Source of the DNA: Antedon mediterranea
Taxonomy: Eukaryota; Echinodermata; Crinoidea; Comatulida; Antedonidae
Direction of reading: 5' to 3'
Assembly: GCF_964355755.1 (NCBI RefSeq)
Contig: NC_092673.1
Span: forward strand, 17,181,001 to 17,245,000
Length of the DNA: 64,000 nt
A model generated the notes under the pieces. That model had not been told where the DNA came from. It saw only the letters and a program-made list of their open reading frames with translations, and searched no databases. Below, in pieces: positions 1 to 12,522 of the stretch. How positions within the stretch are numbered: the first letter of the stretch is position 1; the number at the start of each line of letters is the position of its first letter. A program made the position numbers and the translations under genes.

Positions 1-1889
1 TCCTTCAAGCTTCTGCCAAAAGTTGACAGGTTGAAAACTTACCAACCACTATACTGGTGACTATGGCCCTGAAGGTTCAGACATTGAATTACATAGCAAT
101 AACGAATTTATTATTTACCATATTTATACAGGATTTCACAATAAGGTATAAATGCACTTGTTTTATATTGTGGTCCTGTCTCCTGTCAAGTTTCAGTTTC
201 ATGAAAAGAAATGAGATCTGTAATTTAGAATCTATATATAAATTATGGTTAATTCTGATATATATAGGCGAGCACAATGGAAAAACTTTTGAACAAATTT
301 CTGCCTTGGATACCTTCCTGAACTATCTCAGGTGTACCGCAAAATGTAACACAGTTTTCACTATTACGATATTGTTCCATATTTCTATCTTAGGAATATA
401 TTATAAAGAGTTTTAAAACAAAACTTCTGATTCATCGGTAGATTTACAACTCAATTTTAATTACGCGTACGCGGTCAAAGTAATTTCCGAGTTCACGATG
501 AGTTCACAGGTTCACCTTGCAACTACCTGGTTTCAGTTAAGTTGGTCGTTAGTGGCTATAGCTATTTTAGTTTTTTGTTTATTTTCGGATCGGACCGCGC
601 GTGTGAAGGTACAGTAGTTAAAAAATAAAATCCCGATAGCCGAGTTTTATTGAGTAAGCTGGCAGGAATAACTGTAGGCTATCTGTGTCCCATTAGGGCC
701 CATATTGCAAGCCATCTAATATAAAACATCTTCCTTCTTGGGCCGAAACGGCCTACACTGTCACGGAAGTTAGTTTCAAAAAATGTTTAAATTAAATAAT
801 GTATTATGATGGTATTTATTTGAATAAACGCCTCCCCAATAAAACATCACTTTGAATAATAATCGCCTACACCCACCCCACCCCACCTACCTATCTAATA
901 AACGCCCATCCACATTAATTATACACACAATATTGTATATACTATTTATAATAGAATTCATTACACTGTTAACTATAATTTTTTATAATTTTTTACCACT
1001 TTTCCTATCTATTAGAGGATTTTATTTCTCTTTATATCTATTTATATCTCCCTCAAATGAACTCTGCCTCCCCACCTCCGCCCTATAAAACAATAAACAC
1101 TATACTTTAAAATGTTATTAATCATCTAAGACACTGTGAAACAGAGTAGGTTTAGTTTTTCGAATGTCAAGCATTTTCAATAATGATAACCGACAGAAAA
1201 CGTACAAGGAGAACGTCCTTCTAAAACCTTTTTACCCGAGTCATTATCATTCCGAGAACCTTCGTTTACACTTCCTAGAGGGGAGCGAGCAAACTAGAGG
1301 TCTAACCCTCTAGTTAGACGTAATTGTTGTCGAATATTTGATATAAATTGTTAAGTTGTTCCATACTTTTGCAACTCCAACTTTGAACGATTATTTAATT
1401 TAATAGTCATAGTGGGGTATTATATATCTGTTATAGAGGACATTGACAACTTTAGCCTTATATTTACAATTTACAATCCTGTGAGAAGTGACAATTTTAG
1501 AACATTGTGTACAAACAACAATTTATGCACACATATTTTTAAAAAAATATTTAAAGAATTTAATTTTTAGTGGCGGCCATTTTGAAATCCAAGATGGCCG
1601 ACAGATTATCGCTTTACATAGTTAGGATTGTATAATGGGTACAGTAATACCATCAAAACGGACTTGTTCCACATTCATAATTTGTATTATTGGTGATATT
1701 CTGATTTTTAATAGGGTTATTTGAATGTTGGCGGCCATCTTGAATTTGGTCCTTTAAATGTCTTTTGAAAAAATGGCAACATATTTTTTTTCATTCCTTA
1801 TATTATCAAGATATGAAATAAAGTCAAAGTTTGCTTTTAACAAAAAATATACACGACATTCATATAAACGACATACCAGCCTACACTAT
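1..1889 (+). repeat. Left copy of a 1.9-kb direct duplication
   Basis: Collinear over its whole length with 15548-17465, with scattered substitutions and small indels, in the same orientation. It begins at or before the window edge and homology stops after 'cctacactat'. It contains mirror-like patches with 'ggcggccat' and 'atggccg', but no credible gene; short open frames such as the one near 1758 are present in both copies without coding constraint. A diverged inverted relative of its 1730-1800 part lies near 14030-14100. Confidence 0.85.
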
Positions 1890-1927
1890 TATACTAAATT
1901 TATTGATACTGTTTTTTATCCATATAG

Positions 1928-1977
1928 ATCTCTCAGAGGATGATGATGAAGACTTAGTCACAGACTTAGTCCAATGA
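1928..1977 (+). CDS. Possible 3' terminal exon of an upstream gene
   Basis: A pyrimidine-rich stretch ending in 'atatag' precedes a short reading frame ending in an acidic tail (SEDDDEDLVTDLVQ) and TGA at 1975-1977. AATAAA follows at 1981-1986. The acceptor, acidic C-terminus, stop and poly(A) signal in close order look like a last exon whose gene starts left of the window. It lies just outside the 1.9-kb duplicated segment and is not present in the right copy. The family is not recognised. At about 17 codons a chance match is quite possible. Confidence 0.3.
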
Positions 1978-2212
1978 TTCAATAAACATGGACATTTGAT
2001 TCATACAATTGTTAGATGACGTTAAAGTGTTGAAAAGTGATACCAGTACAATCTATCTGTTAACTCTTTTATCTGCGAATTGATTAGTGATTTGGTTGCG
2101 ATTTAATGTTAGCGTGTCATACCTCAATGTACAATAGCGTAGGTACCTTGGTATCCCAGAATTAAAACACACTAGTTATTGTCTGTGGTGTTTTCTTTCC
2201 AAAAAAAATTAC

Positions 2213-2390
2213 TGTCCCCTTATAATAGGATTAAATCAACCATTTGGCCCTCTCAAACGTGTCCCTGTCCCTTTAATAGGATTAAATCAACCATTTGGCA
2301 CTCTCAAACCTGTCCCTGTCCCTTTAATAGGATTAAATCAACCACTTGGCACTCTCAAATGTGTCCCTGTCCCTTTAAAAGAGGTGTCCC
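2213..2390 (+). repeat. 51-bp tandem repeat, about 3.5 copies
   Basis: Units start near 2213, 2260, 2311 and 2362 and share a core 'aggattaaatcaaccatttgg' region flanked by 'tgtccctgtccc'. The length is a multiple of three, which keeps a frame open across it. No protein-like composition. Confidence 0.8.
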
Positions 2391-2446
2391 CTGATTAGGA
2401 GTTGGCTGTAGTGTTAAAACATATATTTCCCCTCGTTTTATGAGAA

Positions 2447-2561
2447 AGTGTCCCCTGAATGGGGGTGTACTAAAGAAGGGGTTTACTCCAGTAGTAAAGA
2501 GGAGGGGTGTGTCCCCTGAATAAAGGTGTCCTAAAGAAGGGGTTTACTCCAGTAGTAAAGA
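2447..2561 (+). repeat. ~60-bp direct repeat, two copies
   Basis: Two adjacent copies contain 'gtgtcccctgaat' and 'aaagaaggggtttactcc'. It sits directly right of the 51-bp array and shares its 'gtgtccc' motif, so the two arrays may have one origin. Confidence 0.7.
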
Positions 2562-2826
2562 GAGTTCTACTGTTGAAAGATTTATTATAAGATTTCAGCG
2601 TACTAAACGGTACATGAATGTTAGCAACAAAAAAAAGAGGACAAAACAAAATAACAATACTGGAATATTACAAAAAATAACAGTAGGCCTACAAAACTCA
2701 AAAAATCATGCTACCCAAAAATATACATGGGTGGGTATAAAACATTGCTACTGTTCCTGCAGGCATTACCTATTGCTATATTTAGAGATAAGACCATTTT
2801 AACTGTTTTTATATTTTGTTGTGCAT

Positions 2827-3012
2827 TTATATTAAAATCTCTATGTTGAGATTACAGGCAAAAATCAAACGACCAACATACTTTTTTTTAAAAATAAGTA
2901 ATTGGTTTAAGGAAGAAGAATATGTGCTACCCTCAATGCCATAAACGAATAATGGATTAATAAATGAATTGTAGATTATAATTAGCATGTCTTGAGGAAC
3001 AAAATATCTCAA
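2827..3012 (-). pseudogene. LINE reverse-transcriptase C-terminal relic
   Basis: On the - strand the frame reads LIIIYNSFINPLFVYGIE, the pattern of the segment after the RT palm in jockey/CR1-type LINEs ('Y-S-x-I-x-P-x-L-x-YGI'), then a lysine-rich stretch. Only about 60 residues remain and no RT catalytic motif is present, so this is a short dead fragment. The RT-family call rests on this one motif. Confidence 0.5.
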
Positions 3013-3099
3013 CTTAAATAATATGCCTATTTTTTTTTATTACATTTTGTAATAAACTATGAATATTATTTTTCCATGAAAGAAATTGATCAAACAAGC

Positions 3100-4085
3100 C
3101 TATCTACTTCATTTATTACATTCTCTCCAATATACCCCGATACAATTTTGTTTAAAATCTTTCTACTGTTTTGAAAAATAATCCAAAGTTTATTAAAAAC
3201 AAATATTTTCTCCTGAAGGAATTCAACCTTGCTTGTCAAATGAAACAACAACATTATAGTACAGTAAATGAACTGAGATTAAATATTAAAAATAAAGAGG
3301 CAAAATACCCTGGAACTGGAAGTAGTTGGAATGTCTTCCAATTTTGTTTAAACTTGTATACTTTGTTAATTTATTATAAAAACAAAATGGGACAAAAACA
3401 TATGCAAATGAGACAAGGTAAAAGGAAGTAAATAATTAAATCCTTGCGCCCTCTAATACTTCCCCTTACCATACTAGACATAGACACAACTTTGTTGAAT
3501 CCCACTGTGCTACTAAACGGCACTTTTCTAGCCCTGTTCCATAGTTGATCCGATTATTAAATGTTTGATGAATGAATTGTTTATAGTGTTAAATTTTTTT
3601 GTACTAAATTATATATTTTTATATGAATGAATTTTATAATGTCAATTTTGTAAATTAAACTCAATTCAGTATTTATGCTGTTATGTTTTAATGTTATTCA
3701 TATTTGTTAATAAATATTAATGAATTAAAAAAAAGGGGTGGATTTTAACATCGAGGAGATCATTATATCAAAATGTACGTGCTAGCTATTGTTAAAAATG
3801 TATTGTATATCATAGGAATAATATCCAATCCACCAATCCAGAGAATAATAAAAGTTCTTCGATATTACACTACACAGCGATAATTGTTACGCAGACAAAA
3901 ATGGTGATTGCGCCCTCTATAAAAATTAAAGTTTAATCACCCCAATAAACCACTCGCATGTTTAATATCCTTGAAGAATGTCAAACATATTAGATTAAGA
4001 AGTAAAGTTTTTGTTTGTGTCATTATTATCATACCATATCATATACGGAATTCGTTATACTATATTGTTTTAATAGCAGGTCTTT
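3100..4085. other. No recognised feature
   Basis: AT-rich sequence with one open frame at 3171-3431 that has low-complexity, lysine- and asparagine-rich translation and no recognisable motif. I see nothing else to support. Confidence 0.5.
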
Positions 4086-4119
4086 CTTCTTTTAATTTTT
4101 TGGATCTTATATTCGTATC

Positions 4120-4345
4120 CTAGACTACGCCTAGGCTAGGCCTCATACTCTCTCTCTCTAGCTAGGCTCGGCCTAACTAGCCTGGCCTAGGCTAGGCCCT
4201 AGTCTATTGGTATTGCTAGGGATTCCCATTGCTAGTAGTTTAGTAGGCCTAGGCCTACTAGCTGGGGCAGGCCCTACCTCTAGCCTTGCTCTAGCTAACA
4301 AAGGCCTAGTAGTAGAGTAGTAGGCATGGCCTGGAGGGAGTCTCC
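4120..4345. repeat. AGGCCT/CTAGGC-rich low-complexity tract
   Basis: Dense overlapping copies of 'taggcctaggc' and 'ggcctac' with a short CT run near 4148-4160. Similar short tracts recur near 11270-11480, 42350-42380, 43000-43080 and 49550-49580, so it is a genome-wide sequence habit rather than one element. Confidence 0.7.
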
Positions 4346-4727
4346 ACAACTTGCTGTTTTAGTTAGGGAACGGACATCAACCCCGCAACCCCTGTCTCTG
4401 GGGCTATATACCCTTATCAATACACCAAGCCATCCATCTCGTTGGTCGAATCAGGTTTTACTTTGTATATGAATGGAGAAAAAATATATTATACGTAAGC
4501 TTTTTAACCACTGAGTGCTTCGCCTCGATCCCGTAGACGAAAGTGTACGGTAAACAAGTAAACCACCCAATCAGAAGTGAGTTGACGTTGTTTCTATACT
4601 TGTTTGTGTCACCACATAACAAACAGGCCTTCCTGGGGTCTCACTGATCTCACAACGTGCATTCAAACACCGTGTTGTGGTCTTTCATTTAAAAGAAACA
4701 CAGTGTGGTGGTCTTTTGTTTTCATGA

Positions 4728-5955
4728 CAGTGGCGTATCCAGTAGGGGGCCGGGGGGGCCCGGGCCCCCCTGATTTTGTTTCCGTCGGCACATCATCGCG
4801 GCCGTCGGCAAACAAAGGTGCCGGGGAAAAAAATAAACTATTTATTCTGACAATAATTGAACTGTAAACATAATTCTTTTGAGTGTTTGTTTATTTACAT
4901 ATCATATCATCATTGATCCCTTCAGATCAACTATTTTTAATTTTCATTACATCTAACGAAACACGTAAAAAATGTGTAGCACGTACGTACGGCCGTACGC
5001 GGTAGATTGTTTACTCAAAAGTCTTTGACCTTACCCTAAAACCTTGTTTTTGCATGCAGTTGAGCCTCTCATGACCTGGGATTTGTATGTCTTCCTACGC
5101 TAAGAGATTATATAGTTCCACATGCCATGTGCTTTTTTGTCTAAGATATATTTATTATAAGTGCAAAAAAACCGTTTTTTTTTCTCGATATGAGGCCTTT
5201 ATTATTCAAAATTTTTAAAGAAAAAGCACATATACCATAAAAAATATCCATGTATTTCATTTTTGGAACAGAATATTCCGTAAGGCTCAACTACAAAACC
5301 ACCATTTTGTGATATGATGTCATCGTAAGCCAATCAAAGCTGAGCTTTTTCGCGATTGGCATTGCTCACGGTTGAATGATTTAGGATTCTAGCTGATTTG
5401 ATTGGTGGATGCGAATCACCCGCAGCGGAATGTTTTCTCTCGCGCGTGTACCATGAATCTCTCTGATCGTACTACACAAAGTTAGAGCAATGAATTTGTC
5501 CGAATTCCGTTAAGTAAACAACTTTATATATTTTATAAGCATTTAATGACATGTTTTATTGATATTTCCAATGGTGATATATAAAATAAATTACTAAAAA
5601 ACGTAATTATATGTAATTATTTTAACCAAAAATGGCGTAGTTAATAGAATTGTCGACTGAGGCCGCAAATTGTTTTACTTCTTTCGTGGCTAAAAACGAT
5701 CATTTTCGGCGATGTTTTAGACCCTATATTTCGAAAACTACAAATCAGATTTTCCTAATTCTTTCTTTATTGTAATATGAATACAACATACTAACAGATA
5801 ATGTTGGTTTGGTTTTAATTTTGCATCGTTATCCCCGGATATAAGACAATATGACTATGTAATCCTTGATCAGAGACGTCGTGTATGTACACCAATTTTG
5901 TTGGCAAATTGGCAATTCCCGGCCCCCCAACTTCAAAATCCTGGATACGCCACTG
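4728..5955. mobile_element. Non-autonomous hAT-type DNA transposon
   Basis: Perfect 15-bp terminal inverted repeats (CAGTGGCGTATCCAG and its complement) are flanked by the 8-bp duplication 'tttcatga' at 4720-4727 and 5956-5963. The empty site with a single 'tttcatga' is at 37445-37452 in the other block, so the borders are exact. Length is 1228 bp; the ends have G/C-rich stretches. No transposase frame is visible, so it depends on proteins in trans. An 8-bp TSD with CAG-initial TIRs is characteristic of the hAT superfamily. Confidence 0.92.
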
Positions 5956-6160
5956 TTTCATGATGCATCGAAACGACGAATAACTGTTGCATAGTTTGAC
6001 GTAATGCGTAAAAAACTACTGAACTTTTCTATTTAATACTGAAATTTATTTTAACAATTTGAGAACTTGCAATGCACATAGAATATGATCATGGACCTAT
6101 CTAATTTATAGGTCCATGGTATGATAAAGAAATTGGTACACTATTTAAAAAGTGTAATAA

Positions 6161-7492
6161 TAGTCCAGTAAAAATATGGTTGAACCTAGAACAAATTGCA
6201 ACAGAATTTTGTTTTGTTTTATTTGGTTGATATGGTGAACATGAACATCATATCCAAAGTTTAGCAAAATCAGACTTCAAGAAGGAGGTCAATTAGCATA
6301 AATTCAAAATACCATTTTGAAGCCCTGTATCTCCTTAGCAGTTGGGTTTAGACAGCCTATGTGCATTACGAGTAGATATATGTAAAAACCATTGAAATTT
6401 ATCATTAAGTTTCCATTTACAAAATCTTATGAAAATAGATATTCTACAGAACCGTATGAAAGGTGATCATCAACTGTATTTCCGAAACTGATTTGTACTC
6501 AAGCGCACATCTTGTTTTGTGTTTTCTTTTAGAACTTTATCTCTTTAAATTGGTAAAGGAATAAAAAAATATTGTAATGAGGCGATTGTCTGTGGGTCAG
6601 GCTATTCAAACCCATCATTCCCACAAACTCATCTCAATTGAAATGAAAATGATAAATGTCATACTGTAGTTTTCTGTATAGTTAGCATCTCCATTCTGCT
6701 CTTTCAAAGTTGCTATTTCATTGCATCTGTTTGGTGTCGATCATTTATGAGACAACAACTTTTTATGATGTTTTATATAATGTTTATCTTTTGAATGCTG
6801 TTTCCAAGATTCAATGAGCATATAACACTAGGATGAAGAACCATCAGTTAAAAGATACACATCAACGGAATCCAAAAAGGGGTTGTTAAGGTAATAAAGT
6901 AATTTTCAAACTTGCCACTACTAATTACAGTATTTAATTTTTCGACAAGACAGTATTCAACTTCCTTGACAAAAAATGTCAGAAAAATGGAATAGAAACT
7001 TTGAATGCAGATGGGGATCTATTAATATCTTACTTTGCCATAATTAAAAAAAGCGAATTGCGTTTTAAGACAGAAGAAGCAAAAAATAGTGGAATAATTG
7101 GTACTTAATTAAAGAAAACATTTTAAGGAGCAAATTTGCAACATCTTTGTAATGCTCTGCACTTGAAAAGAAACAGGGGGATGCATTCTATTCTAAGCAA
7201 GAACTGTTTGGTCCAAAATTTAAAAAGACATCAGAAAAGCCAATGAAGTAGACTTGCTGTGCCTACATGTATGGTGGAAGTATTTTGACGGCACCAACAT
7301 TAGAGATATGAGGCTTCAAAATAGCAATTGGCGGCCATTTTGAATTTATGCTAATTAACCCACTTCCCGATGTCCGATTTTGGTAAACTTTGGATATGAT
7401 ATTCATTTGAACCATATTTACCAGACAAAAAAAAAATTCTGTTGCAATTTGTTCTAGGTTCACCCTATTTTTGACTTATCTTTACTGGACTA
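6161..7492. mobile_element. Non-autonomous DNA transposon with long TIRs and TAA duplication
   Basis: The ends begin TAGTCCAGTAAA and finish with the complement. Imperfect inverted similarity continues for roughly 170-190 bp into each end and includes 'cctagaacaaattgcaacag' on both sides. Flanking 'taa' occurs at 6158-6160 and 7493-7495, and the empty site 'gtgtaataaggg' is present once near 37645-37656. A 3-bp TAA/TTA duplication suggests PIF/Harbinger, but the terminal bases are not typical and no transposase remains, so the superfamily is unsettled. Confidence 0.85.
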
Positions 7493-7500
7493 TAAGGGAT

Positions 7501-9060
7501 CATCTCACAGTGTGTTGATTGACTTCGTACTGTAGACCATTCACTGTGGCTGCTGTGTACAATCTCACAGTGTGTTGATTGACTTGGTACTGTAGACCAT
7601 GCACTGTGGCTGCTGTGTACAATCTCACAGTGTGTTGATTGACTTGGTACTGTACACCATGCACTGTGGCTGCTGTGTACAATCTCACAGTGTGTTGATT
7701 GACTTGGTACTGTACACCATGCACTGTGGCTGCCGTGCACAATCTCACAGTGTGTTGATTGACTTGGTACTGTACACCATGCACTGTGGCTGCCGTGCAC
7801 AATCTCACAGTGTGTTGATTGACTTGGTACTGTAGACCATGCACTGTGGCTGCTGTGTACAATCTCACAGTGTGTTGATTGACTTGGTACTGTACACCAT
7901 GCACTGTGGCTGCTGTGTACAATCTCACAATGTGTTGATTGACTTGGTACTGTAGACCATGCACTGTGGCTGCTGTGTACAATCTCACAGTGTGTTGATT
8001 GACTTGGTACTGTACACCATGCACTGTGGCTGCTGTGTACAATCTCACAGTGTGTTGATTGACTTGGTACTGTACACCATGCACTGTGGCTGCCGTGCAC
8101 AATCTCACAGTGTGTTGATTGACTTGGTACTGTAGACCATGCACTGTGGCTGCTGTGTACAATCTCACAATGTGTTGATTGACTTGGTACTGTACACCAT
8201 GCACTGTGGCTGCTGTGTACAATCTCACAGTGTGTTGATTGACTTGGTACTGTACACCATGCACTGTGGCTGCTGTGTACAATCTCACAATGTGTTGATT
8301 GACTTGGTACTGTACACCATGCACTGTGGCTGCTGTGTACAATCTCACAGTGTGTTGATTGACTTGGTACTGTACACCATGCACTGTGGCTGCTGTGTAC
8401 AATCTCACAGTGTGTTGATTGACTTGGTACTGTAGACCATGCACTGTGGCTGCCGTGTACAATCTCACAGTGTGTTGATTGACTTGGTACTGTACACCAT
8501 GCACTGTGGCTGCTGTGTACAATCTCACAGTGTGTTGATTGACTTGGTACTGTACACCATGCACTGTGGCTGCTGTGTACAATCTCACAGTGTGTTGATT
8601 GACTTGGTACTGTACACCATGCACTGTGGCTGCTGTGTACAATCTCACAGTGTGTTGATTGACTTGGTAACTGTACACCATGCACTGTTGCTGCTGTGTA
8701 CAATCTCACAGTGTGTTGATTGACTTGGTACTGTACACCATGCACTGTGGCTGCCGTGTACAATCTCACAGTGTGTTGATTGACTTGGTACTGTAGACCA
8801 TGCACTGTGGCTGCTGTGTACAATCTCACAGTGTGTTGATTGACTTGGTACTGTACACCATGCACTGTGGCTGCTGTGTACAATCTCACAGTGTGTTGAT
8901 TGACTTGGTAATGTACACCATGCACTGTGGCTGCTGTGTACAATCTCACAGTGTGTTGATTGACTTGGTACTGTACACCATGCACTGTGGCTGCTGTGTA
9001 CAATCTCACAGTGTGTTGATTGACTTGGTACTGTAAACCATGCACTGTGGCTGCTGAGTA
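7501..9060 (+). repeat. 60-bp satellite array, 26 units
   Basis: Twenty-six 60-bp units with core 'ctcacagtgtgttgattgac' and 'ccatgcactgtggctgctgt'. Variation is mostly at a few sites (tgtAG/CAcc, tgCCgtGCac, cacaAtgtg), one unit near 8670 has a 1-base insertion, and the first unit is slightly diverged. Because 60 is a multiple of three, several frames stay open on both strands for hundreds of codons. I treat these as artefacts of the period, not genes. The related 8-unit array is at 37660-38139. Confidence 0.97.
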
Positions 9061-9198
9061 CAAGACATGCCAATCTGAATTTCCTCAACTCAGAGGATGA
9101 ATGCCACTATACATTTATGATACAGTATTTGTCACAATTGTGTGCATTACTGTTATTACATTATCAGATTTGTGATTTGTGATAGTATGTGTACTGAC

Positions 9199-9561
9199 GA
9201 ATTCGATCCAACTCGGCCCTAAACCGTCTCGGCCAAAGTCATGTCGGCCCCACGTCAACTCGGCCCCACGTCAACTCGGCCTCAAGTCAACTCGGCCTCA
9301 AGTCAACTCGTCCTCAATTCAACTCGGCCTCACGTCAACTCGGCCAAAAACTAATCCGTCAACTCGGCCTCCAGAAACTATGGAACGCAAAAAGTGTTAA
9401 TATAGTAGTTAATATTATAATGGCAAGATAAACATCACAGACGGTTGGACTAGGGCCTACATAATAGACGAAATAAAACGGAAAATTCAATATAAATTAT
9501 AACACACTGGGCCTGATCGTTTTTTGTTTAATCGATAGGTAGTATTTATTTATATTGTTTG
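9199..9561 (+). repeat. Left TIR of the foldback-like element
   Basis: It contains about nine copies of a 12-16 bp motif with 'aactcggcc' (9210-9370), then 'ggaacgcaaaaagtg' and 'acactgggcctgatcg'. The inverted partner is 24194-24602, where the motif array is longer and reads as ggccgacttgacttga repeats. Confidence 0.88.
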
Positions 9562-11088
9562 AAATAAATAAATATTTCTTCACATTTTGTATACAGGAAT
9601 AACTGTCGAAGAAGACATTTCAATAAATAATATTTAAACAATATACTTCGGTCTACAACTGTATATACATCAATATAAAAAGAATAAAATGACATTAAAA
9701 TCATAACAAATCAAAAGGCAAGAAAACAAATAGCATAAGCATTATGGGTAGGCTATAGGTTACATGCACACACACCCAGACATGAATGTGCATTTTTTTC
9801 AAATAGGCCTTACGGTTTTTTTTGTATGACATTTTTATGTTCATTTCGTTTCTATTTCATAATTATTCATAATTAATACAGTACACCATGGGAAGAGAGA
9901 AATTTGCTTCCATAACAGTCCATAGGGATGTGATTATGATTTTATTGTATTAAATTATGGATTCATGGAATTTGTCATGGTGTGTGTTGTTACTATCATC
10001 GGGAATCTTGTGTCCCGTTTTGTAATATTATCTTTAATTAAACTATCACTATCATCCGATGATCATCCAGAAACGGCTGCCATTTTAACGTCACGTCACA
10101 AAACGGAACAGGTGTAAATGTTTAAAACGGAACGGTGAGCGGGCGCGCGTCACGTTGAAAAAAACGGCGCCGTCTTCCGTTCCGCGAAACGGAACAGGTA
10201 CGGGCGGTGGGAATGCCCCTTTAGGTGATCAATTTTATTGAACAATACAGGGCGCAGTGGGTGTTAAAAAACAGATGAGAATGCTAAGACAATATTATGT
10301 TGTTTAGGAATTCCGTTGTTTAGGACTCAAACAATATGTTTTAGTTTTTGCTTGACGAAATAAAAATCGCCATTTTTTTTCATGATGATTTCTTCAGTAG
10401 TGTGTTTTAGATTAATTTCCCATACATAAATATATTCATTGGATTCTCCATTATTTATTTATTTATTTATTTACCAGATTTCTATAGCGCCCTTCATGAA
10501 AACTCATGCTCAAAGGCGCTTCACATCATAAAGACAAATATCATAAGCAATACTGTAATTACAAAAATAACCTCAAATTATACGAAATAAGATTTCTTAA
10601 ACTAAGTTATAAATATTCTTACTGTACATTAATTAAAATCGCATAAAATAGAAAAATAAAATGAACGATATACAAAATACAATTTATTTACATATTAATT
10701 ATAATCAAATCACAAAAGTAATAAAAACAATTTGAATAGCGCACAATTGCAATAGAACTTTAACATGACAGAACATTCCGAATTTGTTTCCATAATCTCT
10801 TCGTTAGTTTGATTGACATCGTCAATAAATGTGTGAAAGATCTTGTTACTGTAATATACCATTTTAATGTCACATATAGTTATTCACTTTGACCGTAACA
10901 TATTGCTAATAATTTGAGAGAGAATATATACACAAAAAAAACATTTTTATTTTACTGTATTAATCTAATAATATCTATATAATATATAGGCCTTCTAAGA
11001 ATATTTCGATTATTTCTGGGAACATCCTTGTATTAAAAAAATAGATCTAACAAACACATACTGAGGTTCTTACTGAGACTAACCCACC
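9562..11088. other. Interior of the foldback-like element, no gene seen
   Basis: AT-rich. At about 10449-10535 there is a TTTA microsatellite and 'tatagcgcccttcatgaaaa' followed by 'aaggcgcttcacatcat', resembling the 'tatagcgcc' repeat at 33916-34205. A GC-rich patch at 10080-10210 has repeated 'acggaac' words. I see no transposase motif. Confidence 0.5.
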
Positions 11089-11744
11089 AACAATATAAAT
11101 AAATACAGTCAACTCTCCCAATACCGGACACCCTTGGGCGGGCATATATTTTCCGGTTTTTCGAAAGTCCGGTTTCCTGAAAACATATTTTTAAAGTCAT
11201 CACATTGTCACTGAAAATGCTTTGAATCACCGGTCCGAATGCTGCCCGGTACGGTCTAGCGTAGGGAAGGCCTAGGCTATGATTGTGTCAAGCTAGTTTA
11301 AATAAATACTGATAGGCCTAGGCCTACTTTATTAATATTAAGCTGATTCAATTTACCTTTTTTAAAAGTTACATTATTTACTGTACCTATAAAACATGTT
11401 ACAGTAGTAAATTATTGTTTCTCAATGTGTTTTTAGCGGCAAAAAGGCCTAGGCTAGGCCTACGTACGTACAGTGAACATAATTTTGGTCGTTTATTGTT
11501 TATCTCGAGCTAGCAGCAGCAGCATGGGTGATAAAAATAGCAGAGCGGGGCTTTGATTGATGCGCATATGCAGAGGTGTCATAATCAAATAAAAACACCC
11601 ACACTTAGACCACATGTTTTTTAAGCTCCTTTATTTTGACGTAATTTGATAGCAATAAACGAGCCAAGCAATAATGACACAATAATTAATTGGTAACATT
11701 TCAAAGTTTATTAACACTAGTTAAGTCAAGTTCATTCTGTTTAC

Positions 11745-12522
11745 GTTTTGCCATAATGATTTCCAAATTTATAATGATGCACATTTTTAGTGAAACATTC
11801 CTTTTTAAATACTCTACCTTTGAATGATAGAACTGCAAATTGGAATATTGATAATAATAAAAAATGTAAATTGTTCGGTACAAATTCGGACGAAGACATC
11901 CATCATTTCATCCTTAATTGTCCAGCTTTAATAATATACGTAATCAGGAATTATTTAATTTATATGTGGATATGTATAGAAATGGCAGCAAAGATATGTT
12001 TGATACTTTTTATACTTCTCATGAAAATGACAAACTTAAATATATTTTGGGATACTCAGATAATTTAATTGATGAAGAGTGTGAAAATATTTTGGATAGT
12101 TTTTGTAAAAGATACCTAAAACAAGCATGGAAATTTCCAAATGATTCACTGAATTCCATGACTCAACAATAACTATGTTATCTACATTGCTACATTAAAA
12201 GTAAATTGAAAAAAAAAAAAAAGACGAGGGGGGGGGGGGTGGGAGTTTTTCGTAATAAGCTGTGTTTATCAGTTGATTTTATTTTATTTTATACACTTTT
12301 ACTATATCTTGTTTTGTATTCATTGTGTAAAGTAATGATCTACTGTATGTATCGATGTAAATTGGGGGGGGGGGGGGGGGGGGTAGGATAGGGGTTGATA
12401 GTTGCTTTTCCCTTTTTTTTACTTTTCTGTTAATTTTTATATTTTATATTGTGAAGGATGCACCTTTGTGCTAAGTGTGCCACCGATCTAAAGGTGTAAT
12501 TCCAAATAAATAAACTAGAATT
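11745..12522 (+). pseudogene. 3' end of a LINE: ORF2 C-terminus and 3' UTR
   Basis: Frames at 11790-12172 contain a knuckle-like 'CKLFG..SDEDIHHFILNCP', the C-terminal Cys/His segment common after LINE reverse transcriptases, then a lysine-rich tail ending in TAA near 12171. One frame change lies within it. The 3' UTR has poly-G runs (12229-12238 and 12364-12383) and 'aaggtgtaattcc' followed by an 'aaataaataaa' tail near 12510. It is 5'-truncated, as is usual for LINE copies. Confidence 0.6.

Noticed and set aside
1758-1943. 61-codon frame with a twin at 17334-17591
   Set aside because: The twins are in the duplicated repeat and diverge by indels without codon-level constraint.
7501-9060. 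CRISPR-like regular repeat
   Set aside because: There are no unique spacers; units are head-to-tail copies of the whole 60 bp and the genome is eukaryotic.
7465-9088. Open frames of 532, 393 and 147 codons on the - strand and 78-98 codons on the + strand
   Set aside because: They run across the 60-bp satellite; the period is a multiple of three, so stops are absent in several frames at once. The translations are perfect repeats of 20 residues with no start context.
12206-12391. 61-codon frame with glycine runs, and 42040-42261 with lysine and proline runs
   Set aside because: Produced by homopolymer G and T tracts in LINE or MITE sequence.
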